Shown: in pieces, positions 5,825 to 11,877 of the stretch | How positions within the stretch are numbered: position 1 is the stretch's first letter | How the letters are laid out: the number at the start of each line of letters is the position of its first letter | IMG/VR virus record: IMGVR_UViG_3300030108_001831 | Location: 1 to 38,392 of that record | Direction: 5' to 3' (one strand) | DNA length: 38,392 nt | Source: a virus | Position numbers and translations under genes: made by a program | The notes under the pieces: generated by a model | The model's input: only the letters and a program-made list of their open reading frames with translations | What the model was told of the DNA's origin: nothing | Database searches by the model: none

Positions 5825-5833
5825 TACTCCTCC
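5820..5833 (-). promoter_or_regulatory. Shared ribosome-binding site and ATGTG double start
   Basis: Minus-strand GGGAGGAGTAATGTG combines four signals: the last codons and TAA stop of the helicase, a strong Shine-Dalgarno, ATG (5824) for the TP-repeat frame and GTG (5822) for the methyltransferase. The two start codons overlap by one base and could compete for the same ribosome. Confidence 0.75.
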
Positions 5834-7095
5834 CAACTTTTGTGTTTAAATGTTTGTGTTGATTTATCAAAATCTAAAACTGCAACTGGAGATAATCCAT
5901 TACGATTCTTCTGCCATTTACATACAACTGTATCATCACTCGTTTCGTGATTCTGATGAATTGTTTTACCATTTACATCAATACCTTCATAAGGAACTGT
6001 ATGTAAATAAAGTATTACATCACATAAGTTTTCTATATTTCTACTATAAGCTACAAGTCCTTCAGCAGATGGATGTGCTAATAAAAATATTGGTATCTTA
6101 ATATCATTTCGTAAATCTACTAACTGTTGAATAAAGTAATCATACATAGCAGTTCTGTTTGTAAAGTTTCTACCACCATCATTTATACAAAGAAGATTAT
6201 CAATCATAATACAATCAGCACCATTTTTCTTTTCTGATAGGGCCCATGCTCGTATTTCCATAATATTCATAGACCCATCTCTAATATTTAAATTAAGGTC
6301 TTTTAGTTTTTGTGAAGCATTTAAAACTTTTTCTCTTTCATTATCGGTCATAAATCCTCTAGTCCTAATGGTGTACGTATTAACTTGACCAAGATGTGCT
6401 ATAAATCTACCTACTAATTCTTGCTTAATCATTTCAATAGATGCAAAGCTACACTTCATACCCTTGCTATGTAAGTGACATATATATTGTAGAAGCCAGG
6501 CTGTCTTACCTGTACTTCTAGGCGCATGGATAATACATACTTCACTACTTAATCTTGATAATTTAAAATTCCAATCTTCAAAGGGCCATTCTAAATGACC
6601 TGTGTTTCCTTCTTCTGCATCTTTAACCCATTCATCACATATCTTATCCATACTGCTATCTTGATTATTTATTGAGCTTCTTACTAAACTACTCATAACT
6701 CTATCTGCTGAGCTTTGCCCATCGTATGCTTTTATTAATCCTGATTCATACACTTCGATTTCTTTTCTTAAATCATATAATTCTAATAATCTATCTCTGT
6801 ATGATTTACTATGACTAGGTACAATCGTGCTATCTTGTAGTTTTAATAAATATTCTTCACCACCACATTGATGTAATATTTTTTTATCATTTAAATAATT
6901 TCTAACAGTTAATGCATCCATGTCCATATTTTGTACATACATTTCTCTTAATGCATCCCATAAATATTTATGTCTTTCTGTATAAAAATGTTTGCTTGAT
7001 AATGATATACAATTTTTCATTCTTGATGGATCAAGTAATACTGACCCTATAACACCTGATTCGCTTGCTAAACAATTAGGTTTTTGTTTACTCAT
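5824..7095 (-). CDS. DnaB-type replicative helicase
   Basis: A 423-residue protein. The N-terminal domain resembles DnaB_N (ESGVIGSVLLDPSRM, then HKYLWDALREMY and LTVRNYLNDKK). The RecA-like domain has Walker A near residue 190 (APRSTGKTAW), Walker B (CIMIDNLL), a motif-3-like FLLAHPS and an arginine-finger-like KWQKNRNG. It unwinds DNA ahead of the polymerase. No primase domain is present, so host DnaG is probably used. The start overlaps the initiator-like gene (ATGA) and the stop overlaps the ATG of the TP-repeat frame. Confidence 0.92.
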   Translation of the reverse strand: MSKQKPNCLASESGVIGSVLLDPSRMKNCISLSSKHFYTERHKYLWDALREMYVQNMDMDALTVRNYLNDKKILHQCGGEEYLLKLQDSTIVPSHSKSYRDRLLELYDLRKEIEVYESGLIKAYDGQSSADRVMSSLVRSSINNQDSSMDKICDEWVKDAEEGNTGHLEWPFEDWNFKLSRLSSEVCIIHAPRSTGKTAWLLQYICHLHSKGMKCSFASIEMIKQELVGRFIAHLGQVNTYTIRTRGFMTDNEREKVLNASQKLKDLNLNIRDGSMNIMEIRAWALSEKKNGADCIMIDNLLCINDGGRNFTNRTAMYDYFIQQLVDLRNDIKIPIFLLAHPSAEGLVAYSRNIENLCDVILYLHTVPYEGIDVNGKTIHQNHETSDDTVVCKWQKNRNGLSPVAVLDFDKSTQTFKHKSWEE

Positions 7096-7700
7096 ATACT
7101 AATCCTTTTCATTGTTTGTTCCTCAACTTGGTCTTCCCATATTCTATTAACTCCATTAATATATCCTTGGAAGTCCTTTCTATATTTATATTCTCTGCTT
7201 TTGATATATGTAGGTATACACTTATTAACAGCCTGTTGATCATCTGTTGATAACTTTTTCCAATATCGTAATGCAGTTTGTTTGTTACCTTTTCTGCCAT
7301 ACATAACCCAACATTCTTCAAACAATGTATCTGTTTTAGTATCTTGTTTAGTATTTGGTATAGGTTGTTTACTTTCAAACTTTCGATTGTTTAATTTTAA
7401 ACATTGGATTGTATACCATTTAGTTTGATCATAACCAACTTTATTAAAGTTACCTGATACAATTAATCCATCATCTTCCATCTCTCTTAATAGTCTACTA
7501 ATCTTTTGCCTAGACCAATAAGGATAATGCTTTGCCATATCAGCAGCAGATTGAAACATCCAAACTTTATTATCATGTGTATGTGATTTCTTACCTTCAT
7601 TTTGATGTATCCAAAAACGAATGTGCTGTAGTAATATAGCTTTATCTAATCCATACTCTACAGCATCATCAACAATAAAAGCGTGTGCATCATTACCCAT
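7092..7700 (-). CDS. Replication-initiator-like winged-helix protein
   Basis: 202 residues from ATG at 7700, which follows AAGGAGGTGGATTG. The N-terminal half has the pattern of phage replisome-organiser winged-helix domains: AILLQHIRFWI, a W-containing stretch, YWSRQKISRLLREMEDDGLI, then NFNKVGYDQTKWYTI. The C-terminal part (LFEECWVMYGRKGNKQTALRYWKKL ... YRKDFQGYIN) resembles the tails of phage O-like or DnaD-like proteins. It probably recognises the origin and helps load the adjacent DnaB-type helicase. It overlaps the upstream gene by 8 nt and the helicase start by 4. Confidence 0.7.
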   Translation of the reverse strand: MGNDAHAFIVDDAVEYGLDKAILLQHIRFWIHQNEGKKSHTHDNKVWMFQSAADMAKHYPYWSRQKISRLLREMEDDGLIVSGNFNKVGYDQTKWYTIQCLKLNNRKFESKQPIPNTKQDTKTDTLFEECWVMYGRKGNKQTALRYWKKLSTDDQQAVNKCIPTYIKSREYKYRKDFQGYINGVNRIWEDQVEEQTMKRISI

Positions 7701-7938
7701 CAATCCACCTCCTTATGTGACAAACTTCTACTTCTTCTTCTATGCCATTTTCATTAGGTAGCATAATAGTTTCTATATAGATGTATGCACTATCTCCTAT
7801 TCTACTGCACTCACGAATACACCAATCATGATAATTTTTTGCATCATGTGAATTTGGGAATACTTCTTTGCAAGGATAAACATCTGTAAGCTGTATACTA
7901 CCTTTAAGGTTAACACCTTGATTGCTTGTTCTTAACAT
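7693..7938 (-). CDS. 81-aa protein of unknown function
   Basis: The frame begins MLRTSNQGVNLKGSIQLTDV and has a Cys-containing centre (YHDWCIRECSRIGDSAYIYI) and an acidic ENGIEEEVEVCH stretch. It starts 9 nt after the previous gene, with TAGGAAAAATT upstream, and overlaps the initiator-like gene by 8 nt. No family is recognised. Beta-strand character and even codon use along the frame support coding. Confidence 0.65.
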   Translation of the reverse strand: MLRTSNQGVNLKGSIQLTDVYPCKEVFPNSHDAKNYHDWCIRECSRIGDSAYIYIETIMLPNENGIEEEVEVCHIRRWIDG

Positions 7939-7946
7939 AATTTTTC

Positions 7947-8336
7947 CTACATATAATCAATAACTATACTAACACTTTTGACTTGATTATTTTCATCACG
8001 CATAATTCTTCCTACAAACCCAGGAATAATACGCAAATGATTACGATGCATATCATTAAAGATATTATCTCTAATTACTTTTGTAGCTACATAGCGATCA
8101 CGATTGTAGTTATATGATTCTAAATCACCACGTTCTTTTGCATCTTCACCCCACTTTTGGATAGTAGATAATTTAGGTATATACCCTACAACTGATAAGC
8201 CATTATGCTTTACTACATACGCAGTTTCATCATCTTTAATTGTGTCATCAATAGATATTTCAACATCATCTCCTGTATGAATATCCATATCATCAAAGTT
8301 AACAAATGTAATTCCGGCTAATGTTGTTCCAATCAT
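7947..8336 (-). CDS. 129-aa protein, possibly HIRAN-like
   Basis: ATG at 8336 follows AAGGAGGAAGA and overlaps the previous stop (ATGA). The N-terminal half is acidic. The segment DETAYVVKHNGLSVVGYIPKLSTI resembles the D-x-x-A-V-x-V ... VGYIPK core of HIRAN domains, which bind damaged or 3' DNA ends. The rest (YVATKVIRDNIFNDM, RIIPGFVGRIM) is unassigned. A DNA-related role fits the replication operon, but the HIRAN match is weak and by eye only. Confidence 0.6.
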   Translation of the reverse strand: MIGTTLAGITFVNFDDMDIHTGDDVEISIDDTIKDDETAYVVKHNGLSVVGYIPKLSTIQKWGEDAKERGDLESYNYNRDRYVATKVIRDNIFNDMHRNHLRIIPGFVGRIMRDENNQVKSVSIVIDYM

Positions 8337-8644
8337 TCTTCCTCCTTATCATTCATAATTTTATCTACATCTATAAATGCTTTAGGATTCATCAATTTTT
8401 CCATTTCATACTTACTTCTAAATATATCATTCTCAGTAACATTGAAGAATGGGTCATTGTTTTCTTGAATGAATGTATCAATCTTTGAATGTAAACTACC
8501 AAGATGATCAATAGTTAACTTCATACTTTCAATATCTTTACCTGTATTGCTATCGTGAAGAGCAATTTGTACCATATCAGTACCAAAAACACTTCTGATC
8601 TCTAATTTAATTCCTAGAATTTCTTGCATTGCTGCTTTGTCCAT
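8333..8644 (-). CDS. 103-aa acidic protein of unknown function
   Basis: ATG at 8644 follows TAGGAGTTAAT. The product begins MDKAAMQEILGIKLEIRSVFG, has an amphipathic helix (LTIDHLGSLHSKIDTFIQE) and ends in the very acidic IMNDKEEE. No family is recognised. It is the first gene of the tightly coupled replication operon, and its stop overlaps the next start. Confidence 0.68.
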   Translation of the reverse strand: MDKAAMQEILGIKLEIRSVFGTDMVQIALHDSNTGKDIESMKLTIDHLGSLHSKIDTFIQENNDPFFNVTENDIFRSKYEMEKLMNPKAFIDVDKIMNDKEEE

Positions 8645-8668
8645 ATTAACTCCTATTTAGTTTTATTT

Positions 8669-8696
8669 ATCTTAACAAATGATTTTTAGTATGCAA
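8669..8696 (-). promoter_or_regulatory. Weak promoter candidate for the replication operon
   Basis: Minus-strand TTGCAT (8696-8691), a 16-nt spacer, then TAAGAT (8674-8669), 25 bp before the gene starting at 8644. The -35 is poor (3 of 6). The rest of the gene-free stretch 8697-8827 holds two TGGCCCCAAA copies and otherwise nothing I can name. Confidence 0.3.
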
Positions 8697-8787
8697 CCCC
8701 TAAATTTGCCTTTTCTTGCTCGTTTTAAAATTTCATTAAAGCCTGGATGTATTACAGTTTTGCTCGCAAATTTTGGTATTTAAAAAA

Positions 8788-8803
8788 TTTTTGGGGCCAA
8801 TTT
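8788..8803 (+). repeat. 16-bp inverted repeat, left copy
   Basis: TTTTTGGGGCCAATTT here is the exact reverse complement of 9368-9383. A shorter relative (TTTGGGGCCA) lies at 8815-8824. The pair flanks a two-gene minus-strand segment. Confidence 0.7.
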
Positions 8804-8827
8804 CCAGAATTTAGTTTGGGGCCAGAA

Positions 8828-9028
8828 TCAGGAATTTCGTGGCAAAATCCATCCAAACGATTGGCACTCGGCATTTATCTGGTCTTGTCTCAAAAGATAA
8901 ATAGAATGTTTAATTCCTTCATACGCATCAGAAAAATTTTTTTCTTCCATAAGGGTCATTACATTTTTTAAGTTTTCAATTTTATCTTGATGTAATGTTA
9001 TATCATCTAAATTTTTATATACTCTCAT
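8828..9028 (-). CDS. 66-aa protein of unknown function
   Basis: ATG at 9028 follows AAGGAGATAAA, a strong ribosome-binding site placed directly after the T-tract of the upstream terminator. The product begins MRVYKNLDDITLHQDKIENL and is helical, with LKNVMTLMEEKNFSDAYEGI. No family is recognised. Because the only visible promoter is upstream of the terminator, expression would depend on readthrough or on an unrecognised start site. The opposite-strand frame at 8747-8971 is a shadow. Confidence 0.65.
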   Translation of the reverse strand: MRVYKNLDDITLHQDKIENLKNVMTLMEEKNFSDAYEGIKHSIYLLRQDQINAECQSFGWILPRNS

Positions 9029-9039
9029 TTTATCTCCTT

Positions 9040-9067
9040 AAAAAAAAAGAGAGGGGTTTCCCCCTCT
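9040..9067 (-). terminator. Strong intrinsic terminator between two small early genes
   Basis: Minus-strand AGAGGGG-GAAA-CCCCTCT, a 7-bp stem with a GAAA tetraloop, is followed by C and nine T. It overlaps the stop codon of the gene at 9066-9272 and lies immediately before the ribosome-binding site of the next gene, so it could act as an attenuator. Confidence 0.85.
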
Positions 9068-9272
9068 ACTCCCACACGATGTCGTCACCATCCCATGTCC
9101 TAAGCGTGATTGTATCGCCACAAATGTTTGCTTCATCTATGGCGCTAAAATCGAAATCGTAAGTACGCTCACGATTGATTTGCTCACACGCTTTACGAAT
9201 GACATAGTCAAACTCGTTACAGTTTGCACTATTAGTCACAAACCAACTACGCTCTAAATCTATATCTAACAT
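9066..9272 (-). CDS. 68-aa acidic protein of unknown function
   Basis: ATG at 9272 is chosen because AAAGGGGGTGAATTCA precedes it; the longer frame to 9308 has no ribosome-binding site. The product begins MLDIDLERSWFVTNSANCNE and includes IRKACEQINRERTYDFDF and an end TLRTWDGDDIVWE, which suggests an alpha/beta fold with strong net negative charge. No family is recognised. As the first gene behind a good promoter, it is likely expressed early. A DNA-mimic type inhibitor is possible from its charge, but unproven. Confidence 0.68.
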   Translation of the reverse strand: MLDIDLERSWFVTNSANCNEFDYVIRKACEQINRERTYDFDFSAIDEANICGDTITLRTWDGDDIVWE

Positions 9273-9314
9273 TGAATTCACCCCCTTTATTTTTTCGTTC
9301 CTAACCATGCATCT

Positions 9315-9342
9315 AATATATAATAATAATAAAAATTCTCAA
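9315..9342 (-). promoter_or_regulatory. Minus-strand early promoter
   Basis: Minus-strand TTGAGA (9342-9337), a 16-nt spacer, then TATATT (9320-9315): 5 of 6 matches in each box. It lies 43 bp before the gene starting at 9272 and next to a 16-bp palindrome. It resembles a host sigma-70 promoter, in keeping with the absence of a phage RNA polymerase. Confidence 0.6.
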
Positions 9343-9349
9343 CATCTAT

Positions 9350-9365
9350 AACGTTTATAAACGTT
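9350..9365. promoter_or_regulatory. 16-bp palindromic operator candidate
   Basis: AACGTTTATAAACGTT is a perfect palindrome centred 18 bp upstream of the minus-strand -35 and about 50 bp upstream of the plus-strand promoter candidate. Its position between divergent units fits binding of a dimeric regulator. No repressor gene is recognised in the window. Confidence 0.5.
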
Positions 9366-9367
9366 TA

Positions 9368-9383
9368 AAATTGGCCCCAAAAA
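9368..9383 (+). repeat. 16-bp inverted repeat, right copy
   Basis: AAATTGGCCCCAAAAA is the exact reverse complement of 8788-8803 and begins 2 bp after the palindrome. With the left copy it flanks the segment holding two minus-strand genes. Confidence 0.7.
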
Positions 9384-9410
9384 ATAATGCAATTTGATTA
9401 CATTTTATGC

Positions 9411-9439
9411 TTTAAAATCGGGAATTATTTTACTATATT
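9411..9439 (+). promoter_or_regulatory. Plus-strand early promoter candidate
   Basis: TTTAAA (9411-9416), a 17-nt spacer, then TATATT (9434-9439). The -10 is good and the -35 weak. The leader that follows contains a small hairpin (GTTAGGGA/TCTCTAAC with one G-U pair) before the ribosome-binding site of the gene at 9487. Confidence 0.4.
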
Positions 9440-9486
9440 ATTAAGGAAGTTAGGGATGGTCTCTAACACAAATTAAGGACAAAAAA

Positions 9487-9687
9487 ATGACTCAATCAGA
9501 AATTAAGAAGTTGCAAGTGAAAGAAGCTAACTTGTGGAATGACTTAAAAGCTTGGGAAAGTTATATTGGTGAAAAAAAATTCGACACGTGTAAAGTTTAC
9601 GCAATGAAACTTTCAGAGTGGAATATGTGTGATGATATATTACAGATGTTAAATATTCCAACAGACTTTGAGTTACATACACGTTAA
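9487..9687 (+). CDS. 66-aa protein of unknown function
   Basis: ATG follows TTAAGGACAAAAAA. The product is MTQSEIKKLQVKEANLWNDL at its start, then a Trp/Lys-rich helical middle and LQMLNIPTDFELHTR. It is mostly alpha-helical, and no family is recognised. It is the first gene of the plus-strand early operon and is followed by a small terminator-like hairpin, so it may be made in larger amounts than the genes after it. Confidence 0.62.
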   Translation: MTQSEIKKLQVKEANLWNDLKAWESYIGEKKFDTCKVYAMKLSEWNMCDDILQMLNIPTDFELHTR

Positions 9688-9703
9688 TAATAATAGGTAA
9701 TTG

Positions 9704-9724
9704 GGGAGCTAACCACTCCCTTTT
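9704..9724 (+). terminator. Attenuator-like hairpin
   Basis: GGGAG / CTCCC (9704-9708 with 9716-9720) form a 5-bp stem with a 7-nt loop, followed by TTTTAATT. It is probably a partial terminator between the first and second genes of the plus-strand early operon. Confidence 0.5.
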
Positions 9725-9740
9725 AATTAAGGAGTTAAAA

Positions 9741-9989
9741 ATGAGCGATAGTTGGATTAATGAAAATGAACAAAGAATGGATGCTTGTGACAGATGGGAA
9801 GCAGAAGCTGACAGATGTGGCATCCATGATGATTGGCAAACACATCCCATATATGATTCAGATGAAATGCCAGAAGTTAAAGATATTAATGTATGGGTCA
9901 TGGTTGAAGTTGATACCACAATGTCAGCTAAAGAAGTTGCTAAAAAAATACAAGCGAAATTAGAACTATTAGATTGGGAGGTTGAATAA
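9741..9989 (+). CDS. 82-aa acidic protein of unknown function
   Basis: ATG follows TTAAGGAGTTAAAA, a strong ribosome-binding site. The N-terminal half is acidic with Cys and Trp (ENEQRMDACDRWEAEADRCG). The C-terminal half, VNVWVMVEVDTT-like beta-strand then MSAKEVAKKIQAKLELLDWE, looks like a small beta-alpha fold. No family is recognised. Its stop overlaps the next start (TAATG). Confidence 0.65.
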   Translation: MSDSWINENEQRMDACDRWEAEADRCGIHDDWQTHPIYDSDEMPEVKDINVWVMVEVDTTMSAKEVAKKIQAKLELLDWEVE

Positions 9990-10606
9990 TGGATTATTAT
10001 AAAGTAGGCAAGCATTCGTATTTTGTTGATTGTAAAGATCGTGCTGAATACAACGATGATGTTACAAAAGCAATCAATTCATCAAATCATATTGTAAGAT
10101 ATGTTCCAAAGTATTCTTTTGTAAAACATGATACTATAATATCTGATAAAAATTCTTACTGTGTAAGATTCTGTTCAGAGTGGTATAACGTTAAATTCAA
10201 AAGTGGATGGGATCAAGATGATTACATTATTGATCAAGATAGTAGAATAGTAAAATCAATTAATCATGTCCTAAATGGTGATCTTAAAGATTCTTACACT
10301 TGGATGCAAAATATAAAAATAATGGATATTACTCAAGACCCACCAGTATATGGTAGTGGATATCGTTTTGAGTTTTCTAATAAAACTGATGCAGTAAAAT
10401 TCTGTGAGAGTGTATTAAAAAACTTTCATGCATCTCAACAAGATGATGTTGCACAATGTTTTGCAGATTACAGAAAAGCAATAAAAGAGTCTGATGAAGT
10501 TCTAGATCAGATTATTAAAAGCAATAATTTTCAAGATGGATCAATATTAGATTCTATGAAAAAAATAAAAGAGTTATCAGATAAAATTAAAAAGGAGTTA
10601 AAATAG
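9989..10606 (+). CDS. 205-aa protein of unknown function
   Basis: ATG overlaps the previous TAA, and GGGAGGTTGAATA provides the ribosome-binding site inside the upstream gene. The sequence mixes beta-rich parts (HIVRYVPKYSFVKHD, YCVRFCSEWYNVKFKSGW) with a helical C-terminal region (EVLDQIIKSNNFQDG, MKKIKELSDKIKKELK) that could form a coiled coil. No motif or family is recognised. The place in a plus-strand early operon suggests a host-takeover role, without direct evidence. Confidence 0.65.
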   Translation: MDYYKVGKHSYFVDCKDRAEYNDDVTKAINSSNHIVRYVPKYSFVKHDTIISDKNSYCVRFCSEWYNVKFKSGWDQDDYIIDQDSRIVKSINHVLNGDLKDSYTWMQNIKIMDITQDPPVYGSGYRFEFSNKTDAVKFCESVLKNFHASQQDDVAQCFADYRKAIKESDEVLDQIIKSNNFQDGSILDSMKKIKELSDKIKKELK

Positions 10607-11136
10607 TGATAGAAAGTAAATATATATTTAACAATCGTAAAAATAAAGATTGGGTTACAGCTGATTATCAAGGCACATATTATAATGCTGATATTCAAAA
10701 TGTAGCTGATGAAATTCAAATTATTAAAGATGTCTTAAAAGAATCTAATCAACATTTAAGACGTATGTATAAAGGTGATGGCAAAACGCCATTAAGGTTT
10801 AGCCTTGTTCAGCGTGGTAGAAGGGGTAAGAAAAATCCCCATCCTTACTTTATAGATAATAAACTTGTTGGTCACAACGATGGACATTGTCCACCTTCAG
10901 TAGCTCATCGAGTTGATATTTACATTCGTAAAAACATAGATGAAGAATGTTTTGAAGTAATGAAGATGTCACCTAAAGATTATGAAGATATGATGGGTGC
11001 AATTGAAGAAATGTATAGTTGGATTATTAAAGAAATCAATAAACGAATATACACTTTTGAATGTAAATCTCGTTTGGAAGATTTATTAAATGATAGAATT
11101 GAGAAAGGGGTAGATTATGACTTGGGAACTGTATAA
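10606..11136 (+). CDS. 176-aa protein of unknown function
   Basis: The start is GTG overlapping the upstream TAG (TAGTG), supported by AAAGGAGTTAAAATA. The product begins with I/E/Y/K-rich sequence and has a basic, Gly/Pro-rich centre (RFSLVQRGRRGKKNPHPYF), a His/Cys stretch (VGHNDGHCPPSVAHRVDIYI) and helices at the C-terminus. The centre might bind nucleic acid or metal, but no family is recognised. Its last 20 nt overlap the next gene. Confidence 0.65.
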   Translation: MIESKYIFNNRKNKDWVTADYQGTYYNADIQNVADEIQIIKDVLKESNQHLRRMYKGDGKTPLRFSLVQRGRRGKKNPHPYFIDNKLVGHNDGHCPPSVAHRVDIYIRKNIDEECFEVMKMSPKDYEDMMGAIEEMYSWIIKEINKRIYTFECKSRLEDLLNDRIEKGVDYDLGTV

Positions 11137-11287
11137 GTTTAATCTTATTTCTTATAACTATTACGCTCATTTAATTCATAGCGTATCAAAGGAAAATCAA
11201 ATGGTAGTGGAACATCTCGCTTCCAAATATCCACATTACCATTACAGATATTTAAAAGAAGAATATTATAAGGAACAAAACAAATAG
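11117..11287 (+). CDS. 56-aa Tyr/His-rich protein
   Basis: ATG at 11117 lies inside the end of the previous gene, after GAAAGGGGTAGATT. The product begins MTWELYKFNLISYNYYAHLI and contains MVVEHLASKYPHYHYRYLKEEYYKEQ, unusually rich in Tyr and His. No family is recognised. It ends with TAG directly before the GC-rich RNA-like stretch at 11287. Confidence 0.6.
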   Translation: MTWELYKFNLISYNYYAHLIHSVSKENQMVVEHLASKYPHYHYRYLKEEYYKEQNK

Positions 11288-11482
11288 TGAGTATCAACTT
11301 CAACATGGTCCAAGCTCGTCCCCATTGCGTGCGTATGTGTAGCAACTTCCATACCAATCACCGGTGGGCGAGCCTACCCTTACCCTTAATTCCTGGAGAA
11401 AGTGCCTTAAATCGAATTCTCGTGCCTTTTATGGCTGCTCTAGGGCAGGGGTTGTTACGGGCCCCACCGTCGGTTTTTTTTT
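11287..11482 (+). ncRNA. GC-rich structured RNA candidate ending in a T-tract
   Basis: My count for 11287-11473 is 99 G/C in 187 bases (53%), far above the AT-rich surroundings, and nine T follow. Possible pairings include GCTCGTCC (11314-11321) with GGGCGAGC (11366-11373), GTATG/CATAC inside it, and a competing CGGTGGG (11362-11368) with CCCACCG (11463-11469). It lies at the end of the plus-strand early operon, so it is at least a large terminator region and possibly a separate small RNA. It matches no class I know. A GTG-started frame through it has no adequate ribosome-binding site and unlike composition. Confidence 0.55.
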
Positions 11483-11528
11483 ATGTCAATTTTTATGTGT
11501 GTAGACCCAATCAAACACTTTTTTTTAT

Positions 11529-11555
11529 TTGACTCTTTACATCCTCTCTTATATT
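11529..11555 (+). promoter_or_regulatory. Candidate promoter for the late operon
   Basis: TTGACT (11529-11534) and TATATT (11550-11555) with a short 15-nt spacer, located just after the early terminator region and before the first late microprotein. Box quality is good and spacing is poor. Confidence 0.35.
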
Positions 11556-11570
11556 TAGCTATCTACCCAT

Positions 11571-11726
11571 ATGGACATCGATGATTTGTCAGTATGCGTA
11601 TGTATGTGGTGTAATAATTCTTTTTATGTATATGAATTACCACTAGGCATCAATGACCCCATTTATTGTCCATATTGTGGCATAAGTTTTGAACAAACGA
11701 TAGATATAAGCGAAAATGAGCAATAA
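11571..11726 (+). CDS. 51-aa zinc-ribbon microprotein
   Basis: The frame starts MDIDDLSVCVCMWCNNSFYV and contains CPYCGISFEQ. A C-x-x-C knuckle and a CPYCG knuckle separated by about 25 residues form a typical four-cysteine zinc ribbon. No clear ribosome-binding site precedes the ATG, so the start is less sure. Zinc ribbons of this size often bind nucleic acid or transcription proteins. Its position at the start of the late region would fit a transcription factor; this is inference. Confidence 0.6.
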   Translation: MDIDDLSVCVCMWCNNSFYVYELPLGINDPIYCPYCGISFEQTIDISENEQ

Positions 11727-11877
11727 ATATTGTAGTGAGTGTGGGTGTATGAATACATCAGATAATCCTGTAAGTGATGTAGTAGATCAAAACACAGGTA
11801 TTATAGATAATTTGTGCCTACAATGTATAACTGAACAAGCATATTACAAGGAGGAACAAGATGGGACATTTTCCTAA
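11716..11877 (+). CDS. Second zinc-ribbon microprotein (53 aa)
   Basis: ATG at 11716 overlaps the end of the preceding zinc-ribbon gene by 11 nt. The product begins MSNKYCSECGCMNTSDN and later has NLCLQCITEQAYYKEEQ, giving two C-x-x-C pairs that can hold one zinc ion. Its acidic C-terminus overlaps the next gene. It may be a partner or diverged duplicate of the gene before it. No family is recognised. Confidence 0.6.
   Translation: MSNKYCSECGCMNTSDNPVSDVVDQNTGIIDNLCLQCITEQAYYKEEQDGTFS

Noticed and set aside
5823-5870. Upstream ATG start (5870) for the methyltransferase
   Set aside because: It lies inside the helicase coding sequence with no ribosome-binding site, while GTG at 5822 has a strong one and begins just before motif I.
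8683-8695. 13-base match TTTTTAGTATGCA shared with the minus strand at 2284-2272
   Set aside because: In a 38-kb AT-rich sequence many 13-base matches are expected by chance; no common context was found.
8747-8971. Plus-strand frame of 74 codons
   Set aside because: It covers a gene-free stretch and the antisense of a well-started minus-strand gene; composition is Phe/Ile-rich as expected from AT-rich non-coding sequence.
9527-10015. 162-codon minus-strand frame opposite three plus-strand genes
   Set aside because: The plus-strand genes have good ribosome-binding sites and coupled starts; the antisense frame has neither.
11287-11532. 81-codon GTG-started frame through the GC-rich stretch
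   Set aside because: No properly spaced ribosome-binding site, residue composition unlike the other proteins, and the frame runs through the T-tract of an apparent terminator; RNA structure explains the region better.
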